A stretch of 64,000 bases of DNA from Spartobacteria bacterium (GTDB taxonomy: Bacteria; Verrucomicrobiota; Verrucomicrobiia; Chthoniobacterales; UBA10450). Made by a program: the position numbers and the translations under genes. The notes under the pieces are model-generated. The model had not been told where the DNA came from. It saw nothing but the letters and a program-made list of their open reading frames with translations, and ran no database searches. Location of the stretch: the NCBI GenBank assembly GCA_003167365.1, contig PMTM01000006.1:206391-270390 (forward strand), given 5' to 3'. This document shows positions 7,867 through 16,661 of this stretch, in pieces (position 1 is the stretch's first letter; each line of letters starts with the position of its first letter).

Positions 7867-9513
7867 ATGCCGTTGGGGCAATTTCTGTTTGAATATCTTT
7901 ACCGGTGTGGTGTTCGGCATAGTTTCGGCGTGCCTGGCGATTTCGTTCTTCCCACTTTTGCGTGGCTCGAAAAATCGAAAATCCAAAGTGTGACGATGAC
8001 ACACGAGCCTGGCGCCGGATTCGCCGCCGACGCTTATTCTCGTATTAATGGAATCGGTCTGGTCTGTGTCACCTACTGTGTCGGAGGTTTAAATGTCCTC
8101 AACGCCATCGCTGGCGCCTACGCTGAGAAATCTCCCGTCGTTGTCGTCAGTGGGGCGCCCGGCCGAAAAGATCGTGAGAAAGATCCGCTCCTTCATCACA
8201 AGGTAAAGACCTTCGAGACACAGCGGCGCGTCTACGATGAAGTCACAGTGGCGACCACTGTTCTGCTCGATGAGCAGCGCGCTGCTTCGGAGATTGTCCG
8301 CTGCGTGGAGGCCTGCGTGCGACACAAACGTCCTGTTTATATCGAGGTGCCGCACGATATGGTCGACCGCGAAATTCCGACGACGATCGTCGCTACCGGC
8401 GTCGCTGAAGAGTCGGACCCGCACACGTTCAAGGCCGCGCTCGATGAAACTCTCGCGCTTATCCGTGCCGCCCGGAAACCGGTCATTCTCGCGGGCGTGG
8501 AACTGGCTCGTTATCGCACCGCAGGCTTGGTCGTCCGGATGGCCGAGCGAATGAACATTCCGATCGCGGCCGACCTCTTAAGCAAAAGCGCCATCCCGGA
8601 AAATCATCGTCTCTACATCGGCGTGTACGGTGGCGCCATGAGCAGCGACGAGTACGTCCGCAAGTACGTCGAATCCGCCGACCTCGTGCTTATGCTTGGG
8701 ACTTTCATTACCGACATGAGCATGGGCTTCTACACCGCGAAGCTCGATCGAAGACGAACCGTCCTCGCCACGACCGAGCGCGTTAGTGTGCAATATCACC
8801 GTTACGAGTCGATTCTGTTCCGCGATTTCCTCTTTGCGCTCGCGAGCGCAAAAATTCCTCCCAAACCGTTCAAACATCCCAACCCGCACGCTGTTCCCAT
8901 ACCGCTGAGAAAAAGCGAGCGCCGCGATCGCCTCATGATCGCGGATGTGTTTCGCATCGTTTCTCTGCATCTCGACGAGCGCTGTTGCGTCGTGGCCGAC
9001 GTTGGCGACGCTATCTTTGGCGCAGTCGGGATTCGCAGCGCGAGGCAGGCGCAATTCATCGCTCCCGCGTATTACATGTCGATGGGCTTTGCTGTGCCCG
9101 CGAGCATTGGCGTTGCCATGGCCGCGAAAAAGCTCCGCCCTTACGTGTTGGTGGGTGATGGCGCTTTTCAAATGACCGGCGTTGAAATCTCCACCATCGT
9201 TCGCCTCGGCCTCAATCCTATCATTCTCATTCTGAACAACGACGGCTATGGGACAATGCGAAAAATTAGCAACGGTTCCTTTAACGTCATCACGCGATGG
9301 AATTATGGCAAAATTTGCGAATTAGTGGGCGGCGGCAAAACCGCTACAGTGTCTACCAAAGGCGAGCTCGATAACGCTCTTTCCCGCGCTCGGAATGCGC
9401 GCGAGGTTCACGTCATCGAAATCAAAATCCCGCGCAATAACGTCAGTGTGCAGTTGGCAAGAATTGGCCGCGAAGTAGCAAAAATTCGCGGTTGGAAAAA
9501 AGGCTCCGTCTAG
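7867..9513 (+). CDS. TPP-dependent 2-oxoacid decarboxylase (indolepyruvate/pyruvate decarboxylase type)
   Basis: 548 residues, the normal length for the pyruvate/indolepyruvate/phenylpyruvate decarboxylase family, which converts a 2-oxoacid to an aldehyde plus CO2 in the cytoplasm. Glu47 in the THEPGAGFAADAYSR segment is the cofactor-activating glutamate of the N-terminal Pyr domain, and residues ~430-460 hold the GDGAFQ...LNNDGYG metal-diphosphate motif of the C-terminal PP domain. Substrate (pyruvate, phenylpyruvate or indolepyruvate) cannot be decided from sequence. With two alcohol dehydrogenases at 21-24 kb it could form an aldehyde-to-alcohol fermentation route. No good Shine-Dalgarno precedes the ATG. 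It stands alone, with pdxH convergent immediately downstream. Confidence 0.88.
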   Translation: MPLGQFLFEYLYRCGVRHSFGVPGDFVLPTFAWLEKSKIQSVTMTHEPGAGFAADAYSRINGIGLVCVTYCVGGLNVLNAIAGAYAEKSPVVVVSGAPGRKDREKDPLLHHKVKTFETQRRVYDEVTVATTVLLDEQRAASEIVRCVEACVRHKRPVYIEVPHDMVDREIPTTIVATGVAEESDPHTFKAALDETLALIRAARKPVILAGVELARYRTAGLVVRMAERMNIPIAADLLSKSAIPENHRLYIGVYGGAMSSDEYVRKYVESADLVLMLGTFITDMSMGFYTAKLDRRRTVLATTERVSVQYHRYESILFRDFLFALASAKIPPKPFKHPNPHAVPIPLRKSERRDRLMIADVFRIVSLHLDERCCVVADVGDAIFGAVGIRSARQAQFIAPAYYMSMGFAVPASIGVAMAAKKLRPYVLVGDGAFQMTGVEISTIVRLGLNPIILILNNDGYGTMRKISNGSFNVITRWNYGKICELVGGGKTATVSTKGELDNALSRARNAREVHVIEIKIPRNNVSVQLARIGREVAKIRGWKKGSV

Positions 9514-10092
9514 TTACGGATAGAGCCACTGCGTCTGCCAACCGTCATTTGTGAGAGTGTACAAAATGCGATGGTGACGGCGGTAGGGTTGTTGGGTCCA
9601 AAATTCAATCTGCTCCGGGACAACGCGGAAGCCGGACCAGAAGGGCGGACGTGATATTTTAGCGAGTCCGAAGCGCAGCGCGGCCTTGGCCACTTCCGCC
9701 TCCAGCTCAAAATAACCCTGCATCGGGCGCGATTGTTTCGAAGCCCATGCGCTGATCTGGCTGAGACGCGCGCGCGTCGCAAAGTACACGTCGGCCTCCT
9801 CGTCGCTCACAACCTCGGCGCGGCCTCGTATGCGCACCTGCCGGTCCAGCGGCATCCAATAAAAGCAGAGGGCGACGCGCGGATCGCGCCGCAGGGCCTG
9901 CCCTTTCGGGCTTTCCATGTTCGTGTAAAAAACAAACCCGCGCTCGTCGGCGCTTTTCAGCAAGAGCATTCGCGCATCCGGATGGCCGTCGGCATCGACC
10001 GTCGCGACCGTCATCGCGGTCGGTTCTTCGATCCCGGAATCGACGGCCTCCTGCAGCCACTTTTGGAAAAGTGCGATCGGTTCGGTCGCCAT
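9514..10092 (-). CDS. pdxH: Pyridoxamine/pyridoxine 5'-phosphate oxidase
   Basis: FMN-dependent oxidase that makes pyridoxal 5'-phosphate from the pyridoxine or pyridoxamine phosphate. The product has the family hallmarks in order: the RMLLLK and GFVFYTN FMN-phosphate segments, VALCFYW, RQVRIRGRAE, and the C-terminal WSGFRVVPEQIEFW segment followed by the RRHHR basic end. I chose the ATG at 10092 (192 residues, MATEPIALFQ...) because the extra 16 residues of a longer frame are not family-like and the shorter form resembles known PdxH. The stop abuts the stop of the convergent decarboxylase gene. PLP is the cofactor of SufS, encoded 10 kb away, though no operon link exists. Confidence 0.93.
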   Translation of the reverse strand: MATEPIALFQKWLQEAVDSGIEEPTAMTVATVDADGHPDARMLLLKSADERGFVFYTNMESPKGQALRRDPRVALCFYWMPLDRQVRIRGRAEVVSDEEADVYFATRARLSQISAWASKQSRPMQGYFELEAEVAKAALRFGLAKISRPPFWSGFRVVPEQIEFWTQQPYRRHHRILYTLTNDGWQTQWLYP

Positions 10093-10184
10093 AGAGCGAG
10101 TATCGCTACTGATTGGAGCTAACGCGAGCCGCGCGCACAAAGCACGTGCTGGACTTCAAAACCCCGACTGGAGATAGTTCTCGA

Positions 10185-10649
10185 ATGCTGCAAAACCTTT
10201 ACCCTCATCTACTCGGACTGCACGGAATCCTGCGCTGGGTTGTTCTCGCTGCTGCCGTTGCTGCGATTGTTGTCGCAGCTTCGGGTTGGAGCGGCAGGAA
10301 ACCTGTAAGCGCAGCTCTTCTCCGGTTCGGCATTATCTTTGTCGCGGCCATGGATCTCGAATTCTTGGTCGGACTGATTTTGTATTTTGGGGCAAGTCCA
10401 ATCACCAAAATGGCGTTCCAAAATATGGCGGCAGCGATGAAAGACCACGAGATGCGCTTCTTCGCGGTGGAGCATACCTTCTACATGTTCGTCGCTGTCA
10501 TCCTCGCCCATGTGGGGGGAGCGCTGTCGAGGAAAGGAAAGACGGATTTGGCGAAGTATCGGGCGGCGGCAATTTGTTATTCGCTTTCGCTCTTGCTCAT
10601 GCTCGCCGGGATTCCGTGGTGGCGGCCTCTGTTGAGGATCGGCGGTTGA
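10185..10649 (+). CDS. Small integral membrane protein, function unknown
   Basis: 154 residues with four to five hydrophobic segments (about residues 15-35, 45-70, 90-115 and 130-150). The start at 10185 (MLQNLYPHLLG) is preferred over an in-frame upstream ATG because a GGAG sits about 10 nt before it and the added residues are polar and unlike a membrane protein N-terminus. A conserved-looking segment MKDHEMRFFAVEHTFYM places His and Glu residues inside or next to a membrane helix, which may bind a metal or haem, but I cannot name a family. The gene is isolated between pdxH (divergent) and the end of the haem operon (convergent). Confidence 0.75.
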   Translation: MLQNLYPHLLGLHGILRWVVLAAAVAAIVVAASGWSGRKPVSAALLRFGIIFVAAMDLEFLVGLILYFGASPITKMAFQNMAAAMKDHEMRFFAVEHTFYMFVAVILAHVGGALSRKGKTDLAKYRAAAICYSLSLLLMLAGIPWWRPLLRIGG

Positions 10650-10731
10650 CGGAGGCGGCGCTTTGGTTGGGGACAGGGAAAGGCGCTTATCATCAGCAGT
10701 TGGTTGAGCACTCGGTAAAACGCAATAGTTC

Positions 10732-11520
10732 CTACGCGCCGGACATCTCCAGCACCAACTCAGTGCCATAGGCCAAGAAGAATCCAACCAACAAACCCCA
10801 TGTTGCTGCCTGTTTCAGGCCGGCGCGGCGCGCGACATGATAAAGTTCGCCGATGACAAAGAGAATGGCGCCAGCGGCCAGCGCCAGGAACAGGATTGAG
10901 ATTCGCTGCGACACAAAACTGTAACCGAGGATGGTTCCCAGAAACGTCGGACCGCCTCCAACCAGACCCATCAAACCCAGGAAACCCCACGACGGGCGAG
11001 TGCCGGCTAAGGGACCGACGATGCCGAAACCTTCGGTGGCATTGTGCAATCCGAAACCGATGATCAAGAGCGAGGCCAGGGCAATCTGTCCTTGCACGGC
11101 GGACTGGCCGATGGCCAGGCCCTCCGAAAAATTATGCAGACCAAGTCCGGTCGCGATCATCACGGCCAGCCGCGGGCGAGAGCGATTGCCCGGATTCCCT
11201 GCTCGCGCGCGTGAAGCGCAGTTCAAAAGCGAGCAGCCCAAGCAGCCCAACCCCGAATCCGATGACAAGGATGATGAGGAATAAAACAAACTCGCTTACG
11301 CCCGCCTTCCCCTCGAGCGTCTGCTTGAGCGTTCCTTCAATCGGTTCCTTGATATGTGAAAAAATGTCGAACAAAAGAAAGATGAGAATACCGACCGAGG
11401 TCATCGTTAAGAACGTGCGAACCCGGTCCGAGATCTTCTCGATGCGGCCAATCGGCAGACCGAGGTAGATGGTGAATCCGGCGATAGCGCCGAGTAAAAT
11501 CGTTTTAGTAAAACTCATTA
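10732..11520 (-). pseudogene. ZIP-family metal transporter, interrupted by a frameshift
   Basis: The ATG at 11520 begins an N-terminal ZIP-like segment (MSFTKTILLG..., then GLPIGRIEK and FLLFDIFSHIKEP) in the same frame as ferrochelatase. The remaining helices, with the ZIP metal-site signatures GLGLHNFSEGLAIG and GFGLHNATEGFG, continue in another frame down to 10732. The two parts are consecutive pieces of one ~260-residue permease, and the switch by one base lies in the cytoplasmic loop at about 11160-11220. Either the gene is broken, the assembly has an indel, or translation shifts frame. A GGAG lies 11 nt before the ATG, so independent initiation is possible. As last gene of the haem operon it could have supplied iron or another divalent metal. 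Confidence 0.75.
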
Positions 11521-12637
11521 AGCGTTCTCCATGCTGGCGTTCGTTTTCTGTGGCCTGGCTTTGGCGGCTGCTCGCGAAACCGCTAATCTCAGACGCGGCA
11601 GATGGTGTCGCAGCACGGCCGGGCGCCCACCACTCTCTTACCATTTTTTCCAGGGCCACGATCCAGAGTGGATGCTCATTGAGACAAGGAATGAGAGTCA
11701 ATTCCTCGCCGCCCGCGTCGCGGAAACTTTGCCGGCCACGGATGCCAATCTCCTCCAGCGTTTCAAGGCAGTCCGCGACAAAAGCGGGACATATTACCAA
11801 CAGCTTCTTTGTTCCGGTTCTGGCCAAATTTTCGAGGACGTGATCGGTGTAAGGCTTAAGCCACGGGTCGCGCCCAAGTCGCGATTGAAAAGCGATGGAA
11901 AACTTATCGTCCGGCAACCCGGCTGATTGGGCAAAAGCCCGCACCGTCTTCAGGCATTGTGCCCGGTAACATGTGTCGTGGACCGGACTGATCCCGGCGC
12001 AACACTCTTGTGTCGCCAAGCAGTGGCAGCTTGTCGGGTCGGATTTGCGCAAATGTCTCTCTGGAATCCCATGAAAACTGAAGAGCAAATGATCGTACGG
12101 TTGTTTCAGATAATCGGCCGCGCTCGCCACCAAAGCCTTGATGTAATCGGGATGCTCGTAATACGGCGCCATCACGCTCAGTGATATTTCCGGCGCGATT
12201 TTCTTCAACAGCGACGTGACGCGCTCCACGGCGGTTTCGAAGCTCGACATGGCGTAGTGCGGGAACATGGGAATCAAGAGCAACTTCTTCACGCCCGCGA
12301 CATGGAGTTTTTCGAGCGCATGGCCGATCGACGGGTTTTGATAACGCATCGCCAGTTCGACTGGCATGTCCAGACGCTCCTGTAACCTGGCTCGCACTTT
12401 GTCGCTCGTCACAACCAGGGGTGAACCTTCCGCGGTCCAGATTTTCTCATAGGCCTCGGCGGATTTTTTCGGACGGAACGGCAGGATCATAAAATGGACA
12501 ACACCGAAACGGACCGGGTAAGGCGCGTCGAGCACGCGGCCGTCCATGAGAAATTCGCGCAAATATGTCCGGACATCACCCGTGGCCGGTGAGTTCGGCG
12601 AGCCGAGATTAACGAGCAAAACGGCGCTCTGACTCAT
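11132..12637 (-). CDS. hemH: Ferrochelatase, running in frame into the N-terminus of a ZIP transporter
   Basis: Residues 1 to about 340 are ferrochelatase, which inserts Fe2+ into protoporphyrin IX at the membrane surface: N-terminal VLLVNLGSP, the FSFHGIPERHL segment with the catalytic-site His, FQSRLGRDPW, and CPAFVADCLETLEEI. A cysteine-rich stretch (SCHCLATQECC) follows the His motif. No stop occurs after the enzyme. Instead a ~35-residue polar linker runs into the first ~100 residues of a ZIP transporter, until the frameshift leads to a stop at 11132 (501 residues in all). It overlaps hemG/hemY by 4 nt (ATGA). The fusion may be real, or the ferrochelatase stop was lost together with the neighbour's frame. 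Confidence 0.85.
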   Translation of the reverse strand: MSQSAVLLVNLGSPNSPATGDVRTYLREFLMDGRVLDAPYPVRFGVVHFMILPFRPKKSAEAYEKIWTAEGSPLVVTSDKVRARLQERLDMPVELAMRYQNPSIGHALEKLHVAGVKKLLLIPMFPHYAMSSFETAVERVTSLLKKIAPEISLSVMAPYYEHPDYIKALVASAADYLKQPYDHLLFSFHGIPERHLRKSDPTSCHCLATQECCAGISPVHDTCYRAQCLKTVRAFAQSAGLPDDKFSIAFQSRLGRDPWLKPYTDHVLENLARTGTKKLLVICPAFVADCLETLEEIGIRGRQSFRDAGGEELTLIPCLNEHPLWIVALEKMVREWWAPGRAATPSAASEISGFASSRQSQATENERQHGERLMSFTKTILLGAIAGFTIYLGLPIGRIEKISDRVRTFLTMTSVGILIFLLFDIFSHIKEPIEGTLKQTLEGKAGVSEFVLFLIILVIGFGVGLLGLLAFELRFTRASRESGQSLSPAAGRDDRDRTWSA

Positions 12638-14064
12638 GCTGTCACCCAGGCGGGATTTTCCGCCGGAGATGAGTCGCGCTCCATCGGCGCTTCGGCGAGA
12701 TAGTTTACAATCCGCCCTGCCACCTTTTCACCGGAGACGATGCAATCCGACACCGAGATGCCGTCGCGATAATGGCCGGCAACGAACAACCCGGGGGCCG
12801 CGGGCTCCATCTCGGCCATCAGATTCCTGAACCGTTCGTAGCCGAGATTGTACTGCGGAATCGCTTGCGGATACAAAACGTGATGTTTGAAGGTCGGCTC
12901 TCCGCTGATGCCCAGGAGGACGCGCAAATCTTCCAGAGTCATGTCGAACAATTTCTCCGGACTTTTCCGCGCCAATTCGGGCGAGCGCGCGCCGCCAATG
13001 TAGCTGGTCAGCGTGACATGTCCCGCGGGCGCGCGATTGGGAAATAAAGAAGAGGAAAAAATCGAACCGAGAATTCGGAATCCCTCCAGTCGGGGGATCA
13101 ACATGCCAAAACCGTCGAGCGGATGCGCGACGTCTTGGCGTCGAAAACCAAGAACCACGCTGGCCACGGGTGGATAATATATATTGGCGAAGGGAGCAAC
13201 GTTCACGAGTCTGTGCGCCTGGATCTCCATTTTCGAGAGTCCGAAAGCCGTGCCCGCATAGACAACTGCGGAATGCTCCCTCTGCACTTCACTTCCGTTC
13301 GACCGCCATCTCACGTTCCAGCCCTTATCGCTCTGAGTGAGCGCGCTCACTGGGGAATGTAATTGGACATTGTCCTTCAATTCAGCGCAAAGCGCTTCCG
13401 GCAATACCTGCAAACCTTCATCAAACGAAAACTTTTTCGCGTGCGCCTTAGAGACTTCGCCGCTCTCTCTCCGCTGCCGCGCGCCGAAGATCTGGCCCCT
13501 GATGAGCGAGCCGTAATCCCGCTCGAGCGCGTACAACTTGGGAAAGGCTTGCGGAACCGACAGTTTCTCCGGATCACCCGCGTAAATGCCGCCCACGAGC
13601 GCATCGACCGCATGATCGAGAAATTCGGGTCCCAATCGCCGCCGCACGAATTCGGCCACACTCTCTTCGCGCGACTCTTCACCGCGCCGGACGAAGGGCT
13701 CGAGCAGCAAACGGAGTTTGGCCGCGGGCGAGAAAAGCGGAGTGGCAATAAAACCGAGAGGTGACTCGGGCATTTTGATCAGACGCCGGTCGCGAACCAC
13801 GTAACGGTTCTTCGCCATCGGGTCGGAGTAAAGCCGGCGGTTGTTTAGGCCCAAATCGTCAATCAACGCCGACACCTTGGGCGACGTCTCCAGCAGTGTG
13901 TTCGGGCCAAACTCCGCCAGGTAGCCGTCGTGGCAAAACGATTGAATGACGCCGCCAACTCGCTCGCTTGCCTCGTAGAGCGTTACCGGAATGTTTTTCT
14001 GTTGAAGCCGGAAGGCCGCGGTGAGCCCGGTGATTCCGCCGCCTATGATGGCAACGGATTTCAT
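12634..14064 (-). CDS. Protoporphyrinogen oxidase (FAD-dependent, HemY/PPOX type)
   Basis: 476 residues. The N-terminus VAIIGGGITGLTAAFRL is the FAD-binding Rossmann glycine motif, followed by the ERVGG motif that binds the second half of FAD, and the C-terminus carries GLFVAGHYRDGISVSDCI, the typical FAD-contacting end of PPOX. It oxidises protoporphyrinogen IX to protoporphyrin IX, or coproporphyrinogen to coproporphyrin in the coproporphyrin-dependent route. The presence of HemN upstream argues for the protoporphyrin route here. It overlaps hemN upstream and hemH downstream by 4 nt each, so the four haem genes are one translationally coupled operon. The symbol is hemG or hemY depending on convention, so I leave it blank. 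Confidence 0.9.
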   Translation of the reverse strand: MKSVAIIGGGITGLTAAFRLQQKNIPVTLYEASERVGGVIQSFCHDGYLAEFGPNTLLETSPKVSALIDDLGLNNRRLYSDPMAKNRYVVRDRRLIKMPESPLGFIATPLFSPAAKLRLLLEPFVRRGEESREESVAEFVRRRLGPEFLDHAVDALVGGIYAGDPEKLSVPQAFPKLYALERDYGSLIRGQIFGARQRRESGEVSKAHAKKFSFDEGLQVLPEALCAELKDNVQLHSPVSALTQSDKGWNVRWRSNGSEVQREHSAVVYAGTAFGLSKMEIQAHRLVNVAPFANIYYPPVASVVLGFRRQDVAHPLDGFGMLIPRLEGFRILGSIFSSSLFPNRAPAGHVTLTSYIGGARSPELARKSPEKLFDMTLEDLRVLLGISGEPTFKHHVLYPQAIPQYNLGYERFRNLMAEMEPAAPGLFVAGHYRDGISVSDCIVSGEKVAGRIVNYLAEAPMERDSSPAENPAWVTA

Positions 14065-15434
14065 ATTGTCTTAGAAAAGCGGGTTTCCTTCCGGCTCGAT
14101 GCGTAAAAGTCAAAACACATGGCGATGTTTCGAATGAACAATCGACCCAGGTCAGTCACGATTAACGCCGCAGGAGTCTTCAAGACCAGTCCATCCGCTT
14201 CCATGGAGTCGAGAGAATCCAATTCGGAGGCGAAGTAATGAGCGAAATCCAGTTCGAGCAGCTTGGACATGACCGCATAATCCAGTTCCAGATCACACAT
14301 CAGCCGCATGATTGTTTGTTGCCGGATTTGATCATCCGCCGTCAGGATGTAGCCCTTGGCCAACGGAAGTTTTCCTTCATCCAGAGACGCGTAATAACGC
14401 GGCAGTTCCTTGATGTTCTGCCAGTAGAAACCATCTGCCTGTGAGATGGAAGACATGCCGACCGCATAAATGTCGGCTCCTCCGCGCGTGCTGTAGCCCT
14501 GGAAATTGCGCTGCAAACTTTTCTGCTGCTGGGCCACGGCGAGCTCGTCATCGGCCCGGGCGAAATGGTCCATGCCGATGTAGAGGTACCCCTCCGAGGT
14601 CAGCTTTTCGATCGTCAGCTTGAGCAATTCGAGTTTGATCTCCGGCGAAGGAAGCGCTCCGCCTTCCAGGATTTTTTGCGCCGGTTTGATCCAGGGCACA
14701 TGAGCGTAATTAAAAACGGCGAAGCGATCCGGCTTGAGATCCAGTATTTCGTCCAAAGTTTTCTCGAAGGAAGCGGGCGTCTGATGGGGCAGACCGTAAA
14801 TTAGATCGATGTTGAGCGAAGAGAACCCGGCGGCGCGAATCCAGTCCACGACTTCTTTGGTGAGCTCATACGGCTGGATGCGATGAACGGCTTTCTGCAC
14901 GTCAGGGGAGTTGTCCTGCACGCCGATGGAGGCGCGGTTAAAGCCGATCTCACGCAGCGCGGTCAAATGGTCGCGCGTCAAACGCCGCGGATCGATTTCG
15001 ACTCCACATTCGGCGTCTCGCGCAACGACGAATTGCGAGTGAATCATTTTCCCGAGGGCGCGAATTTCATCCGGAGTCAGAAAGGTGGGCGTGCCGCCCC
15101 CGAAATGAAGCTGCACGACCTGGCGTTTGGGATTGAGCAGCGGTTTCAGCAGCGCCAGCTCTTTTCTCAGGTATTCAAGATACGTCGCACTCTGACCTTG
15201 CCGGGTTGTGATGACGGTCGTGCAGCCGCAAAACCAGCACAGCGATTGACAGAAGGGCAGGTGAAAATAGAGCGAAAGATCCCGTTCCGTCTCATTGTTG
15301 GCGCGGATTTTCGGCAGTAACTCTTTTTCCGAGCATTGCTCGGTAAAGTGCGTGGCCGGCGGATACGACGTGTAGCGCGGGCCGGGCACATTGTATTTTT
15401 TGACGAGCTCGAGATCGACGTGCAGCGTTTTCAT
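14061..15434 (-). CDS. hemN: Oxygen-independent coproporphyrinogen III oxidase (radical SAM)
   Basis: Radical-SAM enzyme that decarboxylates coproporphyrinogen III to protoporphyrinogen IX without oxygen. The start at 15434 (MKTLHVDLELVKKYNVPGPRYTSYP, 457 residues) matches HemN. The longer open frame upstream overlaps hemE and is not HemN-like. The [4Fe-4S] cluster motif CX3CX2C is visible in FCQSLCWFCGCTT, followed by HFGGGTPTFL and the SIGVQDNSPDVQKAVHR segment typical of true HemN rather than HemW. It overlaps hemE and the PPOX gene by 4 nt (ATGA) on either side. Using HemN means haem can be made under anoxia, in line with the multihaem cytochromes nearby. Confidence 0.94.
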   Translation of the reverse strand: MKTLHVDLELVKKYNVPGPRYTSYPPATHFTEQCSEKELLPKIRANNETERDLSLYFHLPFCQSLCWFCGCTTVITTRQGQSATYLEYLRKELALLKPLLNPKRQVVQLHFGGGTPTFLTPDEIRALGKMIHSQFVVARDAECGVEIDPRRLTRDHLTALREIGFNRASIGVQDNSPDVQKAVHRIQPYELTKEVVDWIRAAGFSSLNIDLIYGLPHQTPASFEKTLDEILDLKPDRFAVFNYAHVPWIKPAQKILEGGALPSPEIKLELLKLTIEKLTSEGYLYIGMDHFARADDELAVAQQQKSLQRNFQGYSTRGGADIYAVGMSSISQADGFYWQNIKELPRYYASLDEGKLPLAKGYILTADDQIRQQTIMRLMCDLELDYAVMSKLLELDFAHYFASELDSLDSMEADGLVLKTPAALIVTDLGRLFIRNIAMCFDFYASSRKETRFSKTI

Positions 15435-16552
15435 ACGAAGCTCCGGACCGTGGCAACGAGTCTTTCGATGCATTCCAATTTTGCCGCCGGCGGAACGCCG
15501 TGTCCGAGATTGAAGATGTAACCGTCGCGTCCGCGCATCTGGGTGAGTAAATGCGTCGTTTCGAGGGCAATTGCTTCCGGTGTGGAATCGACCAGCAAAG
15601 ATGGATTCAGGTTGCCTTGAATCCCGACCCGGGCCGGCAGCCGCTGGCGCCATTCCGCCAGGCGGACGTTCCAATCGAAGCCTAGCACGTCCGCACCGGT
15701 TGCAACCAATTCGGTCCAACTGGAATTCGCGCCTTTGGAAAAGACGATGACAGGCACGCGGCCTCCGAGACCGGCGATGATGCGCCTGATCCAGGAACCG
15801 GAGAGCGCATCAAAATCCCTGGCGGGCGCGAACTCGCCGTGGCTGTCGAAGATTTGCACCGCGTCGACGCCGGCATCGATTTGCATATTGAGGTAAATGA
15901 TCACTGCCTGGGTGAGTTTTTCGCAAAGCGAGTCGAACAAAGGCCGATCGGTCTGAAACAGCTCGTAGCCTTTCGTGTGTTGCTGCGCGCTGCCGCCCTC
16001 CAACATGAAATTAGCCAGGGTCCAAGGTGAACCCGCGAAACCGAGGAGCGCCGTTCGGTCTCCCAAAGCGTTTTTGATCAGCGACAGAGCTTCGGCCACA
16101 TAATGCAACCGTTCGGGCACAGCATCGGTCGCGAGTCGATCGACGTCCGCGGCTCCGCCCAGATTGAATTCCATTTGGATGCCACCGCCGTCGCGAAACT
16201 GGTAGCTCTGACCTAATGCCTCGGGCACGACGAGAATATCGCTAAACAAAATGGCCGCATCGAAATCGAAACGCCGAATAGGCTGTAACGTGACTTCGGC
16301 GGCCAGGTCCGGCGTTTTCACAAGTTCGAGGAAGGAGAATTTTTCCTTCAGCGCGCGGTATTCCGGCAGGACGCGTCCCGCTTGGCGCATTAACCAGACC
16401 GGCGGATGATCCACCGCGCGGCCAAGGCAGGCGTTCAGGAAACGCTGGCGGTTGGTCAAAGGGGCCGGGGCGACACCGCTCTTCCGAAGGTCGGCGCTTT
16501 CATTCGTGACTGAGCTCGGGCCTGGCGCCCGTTCGGTTCGTATTGAAGACAT
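15431..16552 (-). CDS. hemE: Uroporphyrinogen decarboxylase
   Basis: 373 residues. It converts uroporphyrinogen III to coproporphyrinogen III. The signature VWLMRQAGRVLPEYR and the downstream AAILFSDILVVPEALGQ (with a substrate-site Asp), GFAGSPWTLANFMLEGG and IFDSHGEF segments are all present in order. About 30 polar residues precede the conserved start of the fold, so a later internal start (for example near TNRQRFLNA) is possible, but no better ATG is evident. First gene of hemE-hemN-PPOX-hemH-ZIP; a promoter must lie in the ~110 nt between this gene and the transketolase-like gene, where I see no clear motif. Confidence 0.93.
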   Translation of the reverse strand: MSSIRTERAPGPSSVTNESADLRKSGVAPAPLTNRQRFLNACLGRAVDHPPVWLMRQAGRVLPEYRALKEKFSFLELVKTPDLAAEVTLQPIRRFDFDAAILFSDILVVPEALGQSYQFRDGGGIQMEFNLGGAADVDRLATDAVPERLHYVAEALSLIKNALGDRTALLGFAGSPWTLANFMLEGGSAQQHTKGYELFQTDRPLFDSLCEKLTQAVIIYLNMQIDAGVDAVQIFDSHGEFAPARDFDALSGSWIRRIIAGLGGRVPVIVFSKGANSSWTELVATGADVLGFDWNVRLAEWRQRLPARVGIQGNLNPSLLVDSTPEAIALETTHLLTQMRGRDGYIFNLGHGVPPAAKLECIERLVATVRSFV

Positions 16553-16661
16553 GAATATTCTGGAGCCCGTATAGATGCCCCGAAACTTTTCAATTTACCA
16601 CTTTTGCTCAAAGCTGGCCATCTCTTGTGCAGATCGTCGGGGATGAAGCTCGCGCCTCGAT

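Noticed and set aside
15435-15719. Extended N-terminus of HemN
   Set aside because: The extension lies wholly inside hemE in another frame; the ATG at 15434 gives a normal HemN and the ATGA overlap common in this operon.
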